Part shown: positions 1 to 8,693 of the stretch, piece by piece | Layout of the letters: every line of letters begins with the position of its first letter | How positions within the stretch are numbered: position 1 is the first letter of the stretch | Virus record (IMG/VR): IMGVR_UViG_3300032322_001410 | Location: 1-52,354 of that record | Direction: 5' to 3' (one strand) | DNA: 52,354 bases | Source: a virus | The notes under the pieces: generated by a model | Database searches by the model: none | The model's input: the letters and a program-made list of their open reading frames with translations, nothing else | What the model was told of the DNA's origin: nothing | Position numbers and translations under genes: made by a program

Positions 1-384
1 AGTTAATGCACGATGTCCTAAACTTTCATCACCTTTATATACTTCGGTCTTACTACGGCGTTCTTCCTCCTCTAATACTGCCATACATTTGTAGAAGTTA
101 TCGTAGTATGTACCTAGTTGTTGGCCTATTTCCGTGTAGATGTTGGTGGTGTCACCACTCTGTTTATTGAGTGCTATGACACGATTTTTTTCTTCAATGA
201 ACTGATTTTTTTCAGCGACAGTTGGTTGACGGTCTTTGAACTTATTATGAAATTGGTCGTCAAGGTCCTTAAGGACATCTTTGACATCCCCGGCAGCTCC
301 TTTAATGTCCTTGTAAAGTTTACATCCTTCCTTTACAAGCTTAACCGCACCATTTGCAAGCGCAAATAGCGTTAGCGGATCCAT
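1..384 (-). CDS. Conserved phage protein, C-terminus cut off by window edge
   Basis: The frame opens with ATG at 384 behind an AAAGGA ribosome site and runs off the left edge, giving 128 residues without a stop. The N-terminus (MDPLTLFALANGAVKLVKEG) looks like a short amphipathic helix, followed by a Lys/Asp-rich segment (KDIKGAAGDVKDVLKDLDDQ) likely to be helical. Proteins with this type of start recur in marine T4-like phages, where I remember them as possible virion-associated proteins. No catalytic motif is visible and I assign no function. Confidence 0.7.
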   Translation of the reverse strand, partial: MDPLTLFALANGAVKLVKEGCKLYKDIKGAAGDVKDVLKDLDDQFHNKFKDRQPTVAEKNQFIEEKNRVIALNKQSGDTTNIYTEIGQQLGTYYDNFYKCMAVLEEEERRSKTEVYKGDESLGHRALT

Positions 385-445
385 CTTATTTCGTCCTTTC
401 TAAGGATCTTATTATTTTGTTTTTATTATTTTTTGTACTACTGTA

Positions 446-1003
446 TTACAATGGCATCCACATCCAAATGCCTTGGCTCATTAATAAAAAGCCAATTAAA
501 CTTACACCAATACTAGCATAAAACATACTCATGCTTACTGCTAATATACTTGCAGATAACAATACAATTGCTAACTGATAGCTTGTACCTGCAAAAGTCA
601 TCCAAGGACCATGCTTTTTAGCTAAATCACGTTCTTCCTCTAACGCTTTAGCCTTAGCAAATAGTTCCTTCTTACCTTCGCCCTTTTCAGGATCACTCTC
701 ATAACGCTCGATTTTAGCTTTCATTTTCTCAGCTTTGGCTTTGTCACCTCGCACAACTGCATCATCATAACTCATTTCAGCTAATGTTTGCTTGATACTT
801 TTTGCTTGATAGAAAGCCCAAACATCGTTCGCTTTGATAGTGTTATTCAAAACTTTACTGCTAAAACTGTTTGCCATGTAAGTATTTACGGCAAGTAACA
901 ACGCAATAACTGTGATTACCCAACCTGCTTTATCTTTAATTTTAGCTTCCGCTTCGCTGCGAGATAAAACTTTGCCTGTTACTTTGTCAATCATTTGCTT
1001 CAT
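446..1003 (-). CDS. DUF4337-like membrane protein
   Basis: A 185-residue protein starting at ATG 1003 with an AAAGGAG site. It has an N-terminal membrane segment (about residues 29-45), a charged middle containing the motif TIKANDVWAFYQAKSIKQ and a Lys/Glu-rich coiled-coil-like stretch, then two hydrophobic segments near the C-terminus (about 140-182). The ND/SDxWAFYQAK motif and the TM-coil-TM-TM layout are those of the DUF4337 family, found in bacteria and large phages with unknown function. It would sit in the host inner membrane with the coil on one face. Confidence 0.72.
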   Translation of the reverse strand: MKQMIDKVTGKVLSRSEAEAKIKDKAGWVITVIALLLAVNTYMANSFSSKVLNNTIKANDVWAFYQAKSIKQTLAEMSYDDAVVRGDKAKAEKMKAKIERYESDPEKGEGKKELFAKAKALEEERDLAKKHGPWMTFAGTSYQLAIVLLSASILAVSMSMFYASIGVSLIGFLLMSQGIWMWMPL

Positions 1004-1102
1004 TTATTAGCTCCTTTATTATGATTTTTTTTAAACTAAATAAGTATAGATATTTATCAAGTAAATGTAACCTTACCCTTTAATGTATCATTTTTTAAAA
1101 TT

Positions 1103-2026
1103 ATGAGTGGAATAACCATAGAAGGCGGAGTACTGTTTTCAGGAAATTTGAGATTAAATTTTCCTTCGGCGCCTCCTACCGTTGAACTTTTAGTAGTAGC
1201 GGGCGGCGGTGGAGGTGGAGGAGGCGGCACCGGATTCACTGGGTCAGGAGGAGGCGGCGGCGGCGGTTATAGGACTAATTCTGCTTTTTCAGTTACCGCA
1301 AATATTTCTTATAATATTACGATAGGTTCGGGTGGGGCTAGAGGAACATCATATTCCAATGGTACTAATGGGAATCCTTCAAGTTTTACCAATAGTTCCA
1401 ACGTATCAAATACTTTTGCAAGTAGTGGTGGAGGAGCCGGTGCCACCGGATCAAATGGGTTTTCCGGAGGATCCGGTGGGGGAGCCGGTGGAGGTCAACC
1501 AGGATCGTCTGGCGGCACCGGCAATATTGGTAACTATTCTCCTTCAGAAGGGAACAATGGAGGAAGCAGTAGTTCATCAAGTGGTTCTTACTATCACGGT
1601 GGAGGTGGTGGGGGAAGTGGAGGAATAGGAGGTAGTCCTGGAACCAGTAGTTCACCGGGAACAGGAGGACAACCCACATATTCTTCTATATCAGGTACAT
1701 TTTCTGGTTATTCGGCAGGGGGAGGCGGTGCAGCAGATGCCTATACTAATACATCAGGCGGATCTGGATGGGGTATAGGAGGCACCGGAGCAAATGCTAC
1801 TACCAATGCTACAACTGCATCTCTTAATTCTGGGGGCGGTGGAGGTGGAGGCACAACTGATAATCAAGGAAGAGGTCAAGCAAGTAGCGGCGCATCTGGA
1901 GTAGTTATTTTAAGATATTCAACAAATTACTTACTGCCTACTACCGTTACAGGAAATCCTACTTATTCTTTAGCCAATGGATACCATACATACGTATGGA
2001 CAGGTAACGGAAGCATTAAATTCTAG
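1103..2026 (+). CDS. Glycine-rich tail adhesin-like protein (copy 1)
   Basis: 307 residues. A short N-terminal motif (GGVLFSGNL) is followed by VELLVVAGGGGGGG and then long Gly/Ser/Thr-rich runs of polyglycine separated by short variable segments. It ends in VVILRYS and a terminal TGNGSIKF. This is the glycine-rich domain of phage receptor-binding tips: in T-even phages the adhesin carries polyglycine motifs with variable loops that decide host range. It is the first of three related genes on the plus strand here, against the prevailing minus orientation. Role as a tail-fibre or baseplate adhesin is inferred from composition and context. No clear ribosome site precedes ATG 1103. Confidence 0.78.
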   Translation: MSGITIEGGVLFSGNLRLNFPSAPPTVELLVVAGGGGGGGGGTGFTGSGGGGGGGYRTNSAFSVTANISYNITIGSGGARGTSYSNGTNGNPSSFTNSSNVSNTFASSGGGAGATGSNGFSGGSGGGAGGGQPGSSGGTGNIGNYSPSEGNNGGSSSSSSGSYYHGGGGGGSGGIGGSPGTSSSPGTGGQPTYSSISGTFSGYSAGGGGAADAYTNTSGGSGWGIGGTGANATTNATTASLNSGGGGGGGTTDNQGRGQASSGASGVVILRYSTNYLLPTTVTGNPTYSLANGYHTYVWTGNGSIKF

Positions 2027-2106
2027 TTTAAGTATCTTGCTTTATCATTACTTTTAACAAAGTAAATATTTTTATGCCTCTATTAGAGGCATTTTGGAGA
2101 AAAATC

Positions 2107-2568
2107 GTGAAATATCTTTTGGCAATCGTCCTAAGTATATTTTCTTTAACAGCGGTTGCTAATGAAGAAGAATTTACATTGAGAGTAAATGATGGAGTAG
2201 TAGAAGTTAATATGAGTGACTGGCAATATCTATCCAACGAGGCAACATATCATTTTTATCTAGCTAAGAAAAACATGCATGTTGGTAATGGATTTCATAA
2301 AATTCATAGCATTTCAGAATTTAAAGAACCTGAGGGAAGAATATATTCTGGTTTGTCTGCCCCAGTAAAATACATAATAAGTTTTGGTTATATGGATTGC
2401 AACGATGGCATATTTAATTTAGTCGGGCAATTATTCACAGACAAAAATTATAAGATTATCTATTCATCTAGCTACGAATATGGGGAACACCGAGTAGAAG
2501 TAACTTCTCCGAATACAGCTAGAAACAAAGCCTACACTAAAGTTTGTATGATCGGGCGTGACACATAA
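2107..2568 (+). CDS. Secreted surface-adhesin-E-like protein
   Basis: GTG at 2107 is preferred over an upstream ATG at 2074 because GGAGA lies just before it and translation then begins with a signal peptide: a hydrophobic stretch ending in AVA, with cleavage likely before NEEE. The mature part of about 135 residues matches the layout I remember for the surface-adhesin E family: an early SDWQYL, a central MDCNDGIFNLVGQ and a late SPNTARNKAYTKVC, giving two cysteines able to form a disulfide. It lies between two glycine-rich adhesins. In a phage this could be a moron changing the infected cell's surface, or a virion decoration. Family assignment is from motif recall only. Confidence 0.55.
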   Translation: MKYLLAIVLSIFSLTAVANEEEFTLRVNDGVVEVNMSDWQYLSNEATYHFYLAKKNMHVGNGFHKIHSISEFKEPEGRIYSGLSAPVKYIISFGYMDCNDGIFNLVGQLFTDKNYKIIYSSSYEYGEHRVEVTSPNTARNKAYTKVCMIGRDT

Positions 2569-2592
2569 TAAATATCTTATAAGGAGATATTT

Positions 2593-2805
2593 ATGACAAC
2601 GACTGACATAAATCAAATAATAGACAGAATGAAAAATCTAAGGCAGTTTACGGTTGAAGTAGACCTACCTGAAGATTTTGAACTACGCGGAGTAATGCCG
2701 TTCGACGTTTCAGTAAAGAAAAATAAAGGCTGGTTTAAAGTATATGCATTGACCTTAGAAGAAGCAACAGATAAGGTTAATGAATTTGTTCAAAGTATGC
2801 GATAA
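2593..2805 (+). CDS. Small protein of unknown function in the adhesin cluster
   Basis: 70 residues behind a strong AAGGAG site at 2580. Its stop overlaps the ATG of the next adhesin (TAATG at 2803-2807), so the two are probably translationally coupled. The protein is soluble and mixed alpha/beta by eye, with no membrane segment or known motif. Position suggests a partner or chaperone for the downstream glycine-rich adhesin, but that is only inference. Confidence 0.7.
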   Translation: MTTTDINQIIDRMKNLRQFTVEVDLPEDFELRGVMPFDVSVKKNKGWFKVYALTLEEATDKVNEFVQSMR

Positions 2806-3812
2806 TGTCATTCACGTTTACCGGAGGTTTAGTATTAACTGGTGGTTGGACTCTTAATCCACCTGTACCAGTTTACCCAACCTCAGTAGATTACATGGTT
2901 GTAGCAGGTGGCGGTGGTGGTGGAATAGGTACTGATTGGGATAATAATTCCAACGGGGGAGGTGGAGGAGCCGGAGGTTATTTAACTGCCACTGGTGTCT
3001 CTGTATCGTCTGGGGTCACCTACTCTATAACAGTAGGAAATGGCGGCTCCGGAGCTATTGCTAATAGTTCTGGAATAGGTGCAACTGCTACATCGGCTAC
3101 TCAAGGTGGTAATTCATCTATTTCAGGAAGTGGATTCACTACAGTTACAGCAGTAGGTGGAGGTTTTGGTGGATATTATACTCCGATTAATGGTATTCAA
3201 AATGGAGGTGACGGTGGATCCGGTGGAGGAGCAGGTGGTGCCGGCGGTGGCCAAAGTAGAGTAGGTGGTATAGGTGTTTATGTAGGATCTACATATTTGA
3301 ATCAAGCACGACAAGGATATAATGGTGGGGTCAACTTTGGTAATGATTCTACCGGTGCTAGCGGAGGTGGCGGAGGCGCTGGAGCAGTTGGAGCTGCAGG
3401 TGCAGCGTCAGTAGGTGGAAATGGCGGCGCTGGAGTTGTTAATCCCTTTTCAGGTAGCACAGTTGGACAAAATGTAAGTGGTACCTACTGGCTAGCAGGC
3501 GGCGGTGGTGGTACGTATGGTGCAACCAGTACCCAAGGAACAGGGGGCAATGGAGGTGGTGCAGCAGGAAAAACCGCAGCTCTTACAGTGACAACAGGAA
3601 ACGCAGGTACATCTAACACCGGAGGAGGCGGTGGAGGGTTAGCAAGGGCTAATTCAACTTCACAAGCCGGAACAGGTGGTTCGGGGGTAGTAGTAATTAG
3701 ATATGCGATTTCTTTCTCAGAAGCTAGTAGTACAACCGGATCTCCTACAGTAACTACTGACGCTAGTTTTAGATATTATACCTTTACAGGTAATGGAAGC
3801 ATAACATTTTAA
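2805..3812 (+). CDS. Glycine-rich tail adhesin-like protein (copy 2)
   Basis: 335 residues, coupled by TAATG to the preceding small gene. It has the same design as the 1103-2026 gene: a short N-terminal GGLVLTGGW motif, then DYMVVAGGGGGG, many polyglycine blocks, VVVIRYA, and a terminal FTGNGSITF. The shared N- and C-terminal motifs with divergent glycine-rich interior suggest duplicated adhesins that have diversified in receptor specificity. By analogy with T-even adhesins, the loops between glycine runs would form the binding tip. Confidence 0.78.
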   Translation: MSFTFTGGLVLTGGWTLNPPVPVYPTSVDYMVVAGGGGGGIGTDWDNNSNGGGGGAGGYLTATGVSVSSGVTYSITVGNGGSGAIANSSGIGATATSATQGGNSSISGSGFTTVTAVGGGFGGYYTPINGIQNGGDGGSGGGAGGAGGGQSRVGGIGVYVGSTYLNQARQGYNGGVNFGNDSTGASGGGGGAGAVGAAGAASVGGNGGAGVVNPFSGSTVGQNVSGTYWLAGGGGGTYGATSTQGTGGNGGGAAGKTAALTVTTGNAGTSNTGGGGGGLARANSTSQAGTGGSGVVVIRYAISFSEASSTTGSPTVTTDASFRYYTFTGNGSITF

Positions 3813-3832
3813 AAAGGTTGTTTATAAATCAA

Positions 3833-3979
3833 ATGCATTTGTTAAAATCTCTGTGTAGTAATATAAAAAAAGCTATATCAAATATACTAGCTTTATTAGA
3901 GGCATATTCATTAATAAGAGTTTTAATAATAATAATTTTGGTTTTAATTTCAATATCAATGCAATGGATTAAATTTTAA
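3833..3979 (+). CDS. Possible 48-residue single-pass membrane peptide
   Basis: An open frame from ATG 3833 to TAA 3977-3979 fills the gap between two adhesin genes. The first part is basic and amphipathic (LKSLCSNIKKAI). Residues 27-43 form a plausible membrane segment rich in Ile, Leu and Val. The only ribosome-site-like sequence (AAAGG) is about 17 bases upstream, so translation is uncertain. If real, it could be a small membrane-active protein. Confidence 0.35.
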   Translation: MHLLKSLCSNIKKAISNILALLEAYSLIRVLIIIILVLISISMQWIKF

Positions 3980-3994
3980 GGTTTAAATAGATTT

Positions 3995-6322
3995 ATGCCA
4001 ATTATAGTTCAAGGTGGTGGGATTTCTTTTGATGGTGGTTTTTCTTTAGGACCAACTATACCTCCACCGCCAATTATTGGTACTGCAACATTATCTAATA
4101 CTACTGCGTCTGTTCCATTTACTGCTCCAAACAATGATGGAGGCGAACCTATAACAAGTTATACAGCAGTTTCTAACCCTGGCAACTTAACTAGTACATT
4201 AAACCAATCAGGATCAGGAATTATTACTGTGGCTAATTTGTCATACAGCACTTCGTACACATTTATTGTTTATGCTACTAATATATTAGGAAATAGTGCT
4301 AATAGTAGTCCTAGTAATAGTATTAATGTTCCTACACAATTGCAAACTACTTTGGCTGTTGCAAGCAAAATTACAGTACAAAATGTATCGGACCCATTTA
4401 CACCAGTTACTGCGTCGGGAGGACAACTTCCATACACATTTAGCATAAGTCCTAGCCTCCCGTCTGGTATGAACTTCAATACCGGTAATGGGCAAATTAC
4501 AGGAGCACCTACATCAACTAGTAGTTCGACTTCCTATACTGTAACTGTTACTGATGCTGTGTCTCAAATATCTGATAAAACATTTGCACTACAAGTTAAC
4601 AGTCCAGTAAGTGCTACTTTGGTAATTGCAAGTAAGACATTGAATCAGAATACAGGGGTGGGTACACCGTTCACTCCTGTAACAGGTGCAAATGGTCTAA
4701 CACCTTATGTATATAGTATTTCACCAAGTCTACCATCTGGATTGAGTATTAATACAGGTAATGGAAGTATTTCAGGAACTCCTACAGTTACTCAAACTTC
4801 TACGAATCATACAGTAACTATAACTGATGCATATTCGCAGACAGCAAATAACACATTTACTTTATTAGTTAATACAGAGTTAACTACAACTCAGGCTATT
4901 GCAAGTAGACAGTTAGAACAGAATTACAGTATAAATTTACCATTTACTCCTGTGACGGCGAGTGGAGGAACTACACCGTATACATTTAGTGTAAGCCCAG
5001 CGATTGGTACAGGAACTACAGCAGGATTGTTATTCAATACAGGAAACGGACAAATATCAGGTACGCCAACATCAACATTAGGTACAACCACTTATACTGT
5101 AACTGCGACGGATGACATCGGTGCAACATCAAACAAAACATTTACTCTTAATATAGCCGCAGAATTGACTACAACACAAGCTGTTCCTTCAATTGTTGTG
5201 ACAGTGGATACCGCATTAGCCTCAACTATTCCTGTTACAGCTAGTGGTGGATTTGGAACTAAGACGTTTAGTATTAGTCCTGAGTTACCCACTGGATTGT
5301 CATTTGGTACATCCGATGGTTCTGTATCGGGTACTCCAACAGTACTGTCTAGTTCAACAACGTACACAGTAACAGTAACAGATGATTTGGGAATAACATC
5401 ATCAAAAACATTTACTTTATCAGTTATCGTAGCTTCAGGCGAACAAAGATATACTTCAGCTGGTACGTTTACTTTCACAGTACCTACCGGAGTAACAAGT
5501 GTGTCTGTAGTTGCTTTAGGAGGCGGGGCAAGTGGCGGAGTTACTGGATCAGGGACCGGCCCTACATATTACGGAGGCGGAGGCGGTGGTGGATTAGCCT
5601 ATAGAAATAATGTTTCTGTTACTCCTGGTCAAACTATAAGTGTAGTAGTAGGCGCCGGCGGGGCAAGAGTAGGAGGTACAACTAGAAATCCATCTACAGG
5701 TGCTGCAATAAATTTTATAGGAAACAATGGTACTAATAGTTCAGTTACTATTGCAGGCGTTGCTACTACAGGAACAGGAGGTCTAAGATCTCCGGGAAGT
5801 GCAAGTTCCACCGGAGCCGCAGGAACAGTAGGAGCAGGTGGAGGCCCAGCTGGAACCAGAACAGGAGGAGGTACTGGCGGCAGTGGTGGTGGCAATGGTG
5901 GACAATTATCAGGCTCAGGTGGCGGAGGCGGTGCCGGCTGGAGTGGTACAGCAGGTGCAGGTGGTTATAATTTTAGTCCAGGCGTAGACACTGGCGGTGG
6001 ATTTACCAGTACTGGCAATGGCGGTGGTGGCGGTGGCGGATTTAGATTTTCTCAAGATTCGGGTGGTCGTACAGTTGGTGCACCCGGCGGCGGAGGTGGA
6101 AATCCGGATGGATATTTTGGATTGGGTGGGACTAGAACTAACAAGGGCGAATCTGACAATACAGCAAATAGTATAACAGGTGGTGTATCCAGAGGGGCTG
6201 GAGGAGGGGGCGGTTACGGAACAGGCCCTGCCGATACTAGCATTTTTAGTAGTGCGGGTGAAGGTGGATGTGTTCTTATAGTATGGCCAGGAAACACTAG
6301 ACAGTTCCCTAATTGGCAGTAA
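3995..6322 (+). CDS. Modular adhesin: FN3, four putative-Ig repeats, glycine-rich tip
   Basis: 775 residues. Order: N-terminal motif GGGISFDGGFSL shared in form with the other two adhesins (about 7-18); proline linker (20-26); fibronectin-III-like domain (about 27-113, NDGGEPITSYTAVSNPG); four tandem putative-Ig (He_PIG-like) repeats at about 114-203, 204-294, 295-389 and 390-478, each with (F)TPVTASGG...PYTFSISP..PSGL..NTGNG.ISGTPT...TYTVTVTD; then a glycine-rich domain from about 482 to the end, opening with YTSAGTFTFTVPTGVTSVSV. The repeats would form an extended stalk presenting the glycine-rich tip. Its stop directly abuts the stop of the convergent gene at 6323. Confidence 0.82.
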   Translation: MPIIVQGGGISFDGGFSLGPTIPPPPIIGTATLSNTTASVPFTAPNNDGGEPITSYTAVSNPGNLTSTLNQSGSGIITVANLSYSTSYTFIVYATNILGNSANSSPSNSINVPTQLQTTLAVASKITVQNVSDPFTPVTASGGQLPYTFSISPSLPSGMNFNTGNGQITGAPTSTSSSTSYTVTVTDAVSQISDKTFALQVNSPVSATLVIASKTLNQNTGVGTPFTPVTGANGLTPYVYSISPSLPSGLSINTGNGSISGTPTVTQTSTNHTVTITDAYSQTANNTFTLLVNTELTTTQAIASRQLEQNYSINLPFTPVTASGGTTPYTFSVSPAIGTGTTAGLLFNTGNGQISGTPTSTLGTTTYTVTATDDIGATSNKTFTLNIAAELTTTQAVPSIVVTVDTALASTIPVTASGGFGTKTFSISPELPTGLSFGTSDGSVSGTPTVLSSSTTYTVTVTDDLGITSSKTFTLSVIVASGEQRYTSAGTFTFTVPTGVTSVSVVALGGGASGGVTGSGTGPTYYGGGGGGGLAYRNNVSVTPGQTISVVVGAGGARVGGTTRNPSTGAAINFIGNNGTNSSVTIAGVATTGTGGLRSPGSASSTGAAGTVGAGGGPAGTRTGGGTGGSGGGNGGQLSGSGGGGGAGWSGTAGAGGYNFSPGVDTGGGFTSTGNGGGGGGGFRFSQDSGGRTVGAPGGGGGNPDGYFGLGGTRTNKGESDNTANSITGGVSRGAGGGGGYGTGPADTSIFSSAGEGGCVLIVWPGNTRQFPNWQ

Positions 6323-6688
6323 TTAAAACATCAAGTATACAATAAACAAATAAGTTAATTGATGAAACAATTGGTTTATACCAAAGTGTTTTAAGAACTT
6401 TTCATCACTGTATCTTGTTTGACCATATTTTATACGTAAAAAGTTAATATTGTAATTCAATACAAAATTTAGAAAACCTAAAATAAGCGCATAGATTATG
6501 TATGAAATATCGCTTATAATTAATAAGCAAATTACAGTACCGAGTCCATGTTTTACACTATGCCAAATTAACTCTACGTTACCGTAACTTATTTTATCGG
6601 CAATTTCAAATGTTTTATTTTCAAAGTAATCAAACAACATATGTTTGATTTGTAATAAAACAATCAATAGCAACATTTCTTCAATCAT
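6323..6688 (-). CDS. DUF3307-like membrane protein
   Basis: 121 residues with several hydrophobic segments. The N-terminal LLLQIKHMLFDYF, the HSVKHGLGT motif and the C-terminal FGINQLFHQLTYL fit the DUF3307 pattern (a DF-rich start, an H..H pair, and a DQ/NQ..H near the end), a multi-pass membrane family of unknown function common in phages. Its ATG overlaps the stop of the upstream gene (ATGA). It is convergent with the large adhesin gene with no bases between the two stop codons. Confidence 0.6.
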   Translation of the reverse strand: MIEEMLLLIVLLQIKHMLFDYFENKTFEIADKISYGNVELIWHSVKHGLGTVICLLIISDISYIIYALILGFLNFVLNYNINFLRIKYGQTRYSDEKFLKHFGINQLFHQLTYLFIVYLMF

Positions 6689-6933
6689 TCAGGTTTCCTC
6701 GGTATATAATCAATGTATGGTTTAGGTGAATAATCTTCCGTTAAGGTATTTCTCAACTCATCCCCATATTTTAGTGTAATGTGAATATCTATTTTATTGC
6801 TTACAGATTTAGCCACTCCAATTCGTAGATGATTTCTCCAACGGATAGTGGTGTCAATAAATTTTTTTACGACCTTATCTGAGAGTATGTCATCAAAATT
6901 GTCATTTTCTCTATAAAAAAGGTAGTATTTCAT
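6685..6933 (-). CDS. Conserved small phage protein, unknown function
   Basis: ATG 6933 (MKYYLFYREN) is preferred over a TTG nine bases upstream, since it overlaps the previous stop as ATGA and has a GGA site. 82 residues. Visible features are an aromatic N-terminus and the pattern IRWRNHLRIGVAKSVSNKIDIHITLKYGDEL, which suggests a small alpha/beta fold. No enzymatic motif. Confidence 0.7.
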   Translation of the reverse strand: MKYYLFYRENDNFDDILSDKVVKKFIDTTIRWRNHLRIGVAKSVSNKIDIHITLKYGDELRNTLTEDYSPKPYIDYIPRKPE

Positions 6934-7127
6934 TTTTTCCAAATTAAAAAGTTAATGTAGTCTGCTTCTGAATTAAAACAGAATGTATATAATGTACCAT
7001 TACTTGCAACTTTTTGTGTAAAATCAACTGTCCATTCATCTACACAGTTAACTTCACACCATGATATAAATGGTTTTAGTTTACCATATGGTAAACCTAT
7101 ATCAGTCTTGTAAATTGTGTTGGACAA
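6930..7127 (-). CDS. Conserved small phage protein (FISWCEVNC...FLIWKK)
   Basis: 65 residues. No in-frame ATG exists, so a TTG at 7127 with GGGGT just upstream is the likely start. It would overlap the end of the dCMP deaminase gene by 26 bases. The C-terminal FNSEADYINFLIWKK and internal FISWCEVNC resemble short proteins seen widely in T4-like phages. Function unknown. Confidence 0.6.
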   Translation of the reverse strand: MSNTIYKTDIGLPYGKLKPFISWCEVNCVDEWTVDFTQKVASNGTLYTFCFNSEADYINFLIWKK

Positions 7128-7545
7128 CCTCTACCCCAGATGCCTTTAAAAAATCTAATCCAGCTATATCTCTATATTCATCTTTATAATATAAAGTTTT
7201 GATGCCACTTTGATAAATCAATTTTGCACACTGCAAACAAGGAGCATGGGTACAAAACATAGTAGCACCTTCGCTAGATTCAGTACTACTTGAAACTTTG
7301 GCTATGGCATTAGTTTCAGCATGTAATACTTCTGCTTTTGTTTCGAGAAATCTTATTTCACCATTGGGCCATTTAAGTTCATGCTCACAGTTATTATCCC
7401 AACCTGCAGGCATTCCATTATATCCAGTGCCTAAAATTTTATTGCCCTTTACTATAACAGCACCTACATGTAATCTTCTAGCATAACTTAACTTACTTGT
7501 TAAGTGTGCTACATCCATGTAATATCGAATAAACTTTTCTTTCAT
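7102..7545 (-). CDS. cd: Deoxycytidylate (dCMP) deaminase
   Basis: 147 residues. It deaminates dCMP to dUMP, feeding thymidylate synthesis for phage DNA. The zinc site is clear: HAE at 75-77 with the catalytic Glu, and PCLQC at 102-106 supplying two cysteines. NNCEHE at 51-56 may give the second zinc site known in T4-type enzymes. Length is close to that family. The ATG overlaps the upstream stop as ATGA, so it is part of a translationally coupled run. Neither a thymidylate synthase nor a dCMP hydroxymethylase gene was seen in the window. Confidence 0.92.
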   Translation of the reverse strand: MKEKFIRYYMDVAHLTSKLSYARRLHVGAVIVKGNKILGTGYNGMPAGWDNNCEHELKWPNGEIRFLETKAEVLHAETNAIAKVSSSTESSEGATMFCTHAPCLQCAKLIYQSGIKTLYYKDEYRDIAGLDFLKASGVEVVQHNLQD

Positions 7546-7784
7546 TTTACGAATCCATGTTTTTCAATAAAGTCCTTAGCACTATATCCTGATAATCCTT
7601 TTATGATAAAATGATCAATGTTAAATCTTTCACAAAAAGCTTGACCAAATGATATGCCTTTTAATTGGTAAAAAACATACTCCTTACAAAAAATTTCATA
7701 TTCTTGTCGAGATACAATTTCATGTTGATTTTTATCTGTATAAGTTTGTAATGTGTTTACAACGTAATCAAAAACTTTATCCAC
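7542..7784 (-). CDS. Conserved small phage protein, unknown function
   Basis: 80 residues starting at GTG 7784 behind GGGA. The segment GISFGQAFCERFNIDH followed by AKDFIEKHGFVK is a pattern I recall from small proteins of T4-like phages. It is mostly helical by eye and soluble. Lies one base from the upstream gene and overlaps dCMP deaminase by ATGA, so it is co-transcribed with it. No function assigned. Confidence 0.7.
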   Translation of the reverse strand: MDKVFDYVVNTLQTYTDKNQHEIVSRQEYEIFCKEYVFYQLKGISFGQAFCERFNIDHFIIKGLSGYSAKDFIEKHGFVK

Positions 7785-7785
7785 G

Positions 7786-8316
7786 TTAATCCCAAAGATT
7801 CATATAATATTTTGCAAATAGATCAATACCTTCTTGTATTTTCTTTTGGTGTAATTCTAATCCTACAATATCTATCCAGTGATCGGTTGGATTCAAATCA
7901 ACCATTTTATACATTGGTTCCATTTGATTAGTAAGAGGATTCAACATTGGATCCGTTTCTTCCCAATCAAACTTTGCTTCACCGTGATAGTATTTGTCTT
8001 CCCAATCTCCGTCTGCTAACTGCTGAAATGACCAAATCATTTTATCTAAAATCTCATCCCAACGTTTGCAAGACTCATCGAATGCTTCTCTATTTGTTTC
8101 TTCATAAAAGTCAAAAGATTGTTGATGAATATAATTTTCACCACCCACATCTGCAAATGATGCAGGAACTCCTTGTTTGTGATTTTTTAACTGCACCAAC
8201 ATTGGGTAGATAATCATTGACAAATCATTATACATGTTCCATGTATCAAACTTGTCAATTTGAATATTGACTTTGCGTTTGTCATTCTTTCCCCATTGTG
8301 TTAATTTAACTTTCAT
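7786..8316 (-). CDS. Conserved phage protein (DTWNMYNDLS...KYYMNLWD), unknown function
   Basis: 176 residues, ATG 8316, overlapping the upstream gene by 11 bases. Recognisable conserved points are DTWNMYNDLSMIIYPML near residue 25, YYHGEAKFDWEE around 105 and a C-terminal LFAKYYMNLWD. Such proteins occur in many T4-like phages near nucleotide-metabolism genes. It is soluble and Trp/Asp/Glu-rich. No function is known to me. Confidence 0.75.
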   Translation of the reverse strand: MKVKLTQWGKNDKRKVNIQIDKFDTWNMYNDLSMIIYPMLVQLKNHKQGVPASFADVGGENYIHQQSFDFYEETNREAFDESCKRWDEILDKMIWSFQQLADGDWEDKYYHGEAKFDWEETDPMLNPLTNQMEPMYKMVDLNPTDHWIDIVGLELHQKKIQEGIDLFAKYYMNLWD

Positions 8317-8689
8317 TTTCTTTGTATTCTTTGGCTTTACCGTTCATAAACACATATACATGCTCACCATGCAACACGTTAGCATATTTTATGTTTTTGT
8401 ATTTTTGAGCAAACTCTGCTAATTCATCCATTGATTTGCCTTGGCATACAAAGTCTTTGGTATTTCTATAGTAGAGATAAATTATGTTTTCTATTTGTTC
8501 CGTTTCTAACGTATGAATTTCTTCAAGGTCATCGTTTAATTTCTGTTGAAGTTTTTCTAATTCTTTGTCAAAATTTACTCCAATATCATTGGATACTTTT
8601 TTTAGGATTTTTCTAAATTGATAGACCGTATAAAGTCTACCGGTCCATATACCTAAACCAAAAACGCAAAGGAATTCTAGCAATGACAT
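8306..8689 (-). CDS. Membrane-anchored protein with coiled coil, unknown function
   Basis: 127 residues. An N-terminal membrane segment (about 3-20) is followed by a Lys/Glu-rich heptad-like stretch (about 30-68) and a small C-terminal domain (FVCQGKSMDELAEFAQKY, then HVYVFMNGK) that looks like a conserved alpha/beta unit. Probably tethered to the inner membrane with the C-terminus in the cytoplasm. Function unknown. Confidence 0.65.
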   Translation of the reverse strand: MSLLEFLCVFGLGIWTGRLYTVYQFRKILKKVSNDIGVNFDKELEKLQQKLNDDLEEIHTLETEQIENIIYLYYRNTKDFVCQGKSMDELAEFAQKYKNIKYANVLHGEHVYVFMNGKAKEYKENES

Positions 8690-8693
8690 AAGA

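Noticed and set aside
1057-1239. A minus-strand proline-rich reading frame (PPPPPPPPP)
   Set aside because: It is the complement of the polyglycine codons of the plus-strand adhesin, with no ribosome site. Similar antisense frames at 5092-5478 and 5629-5895 are rejected for the same reason.
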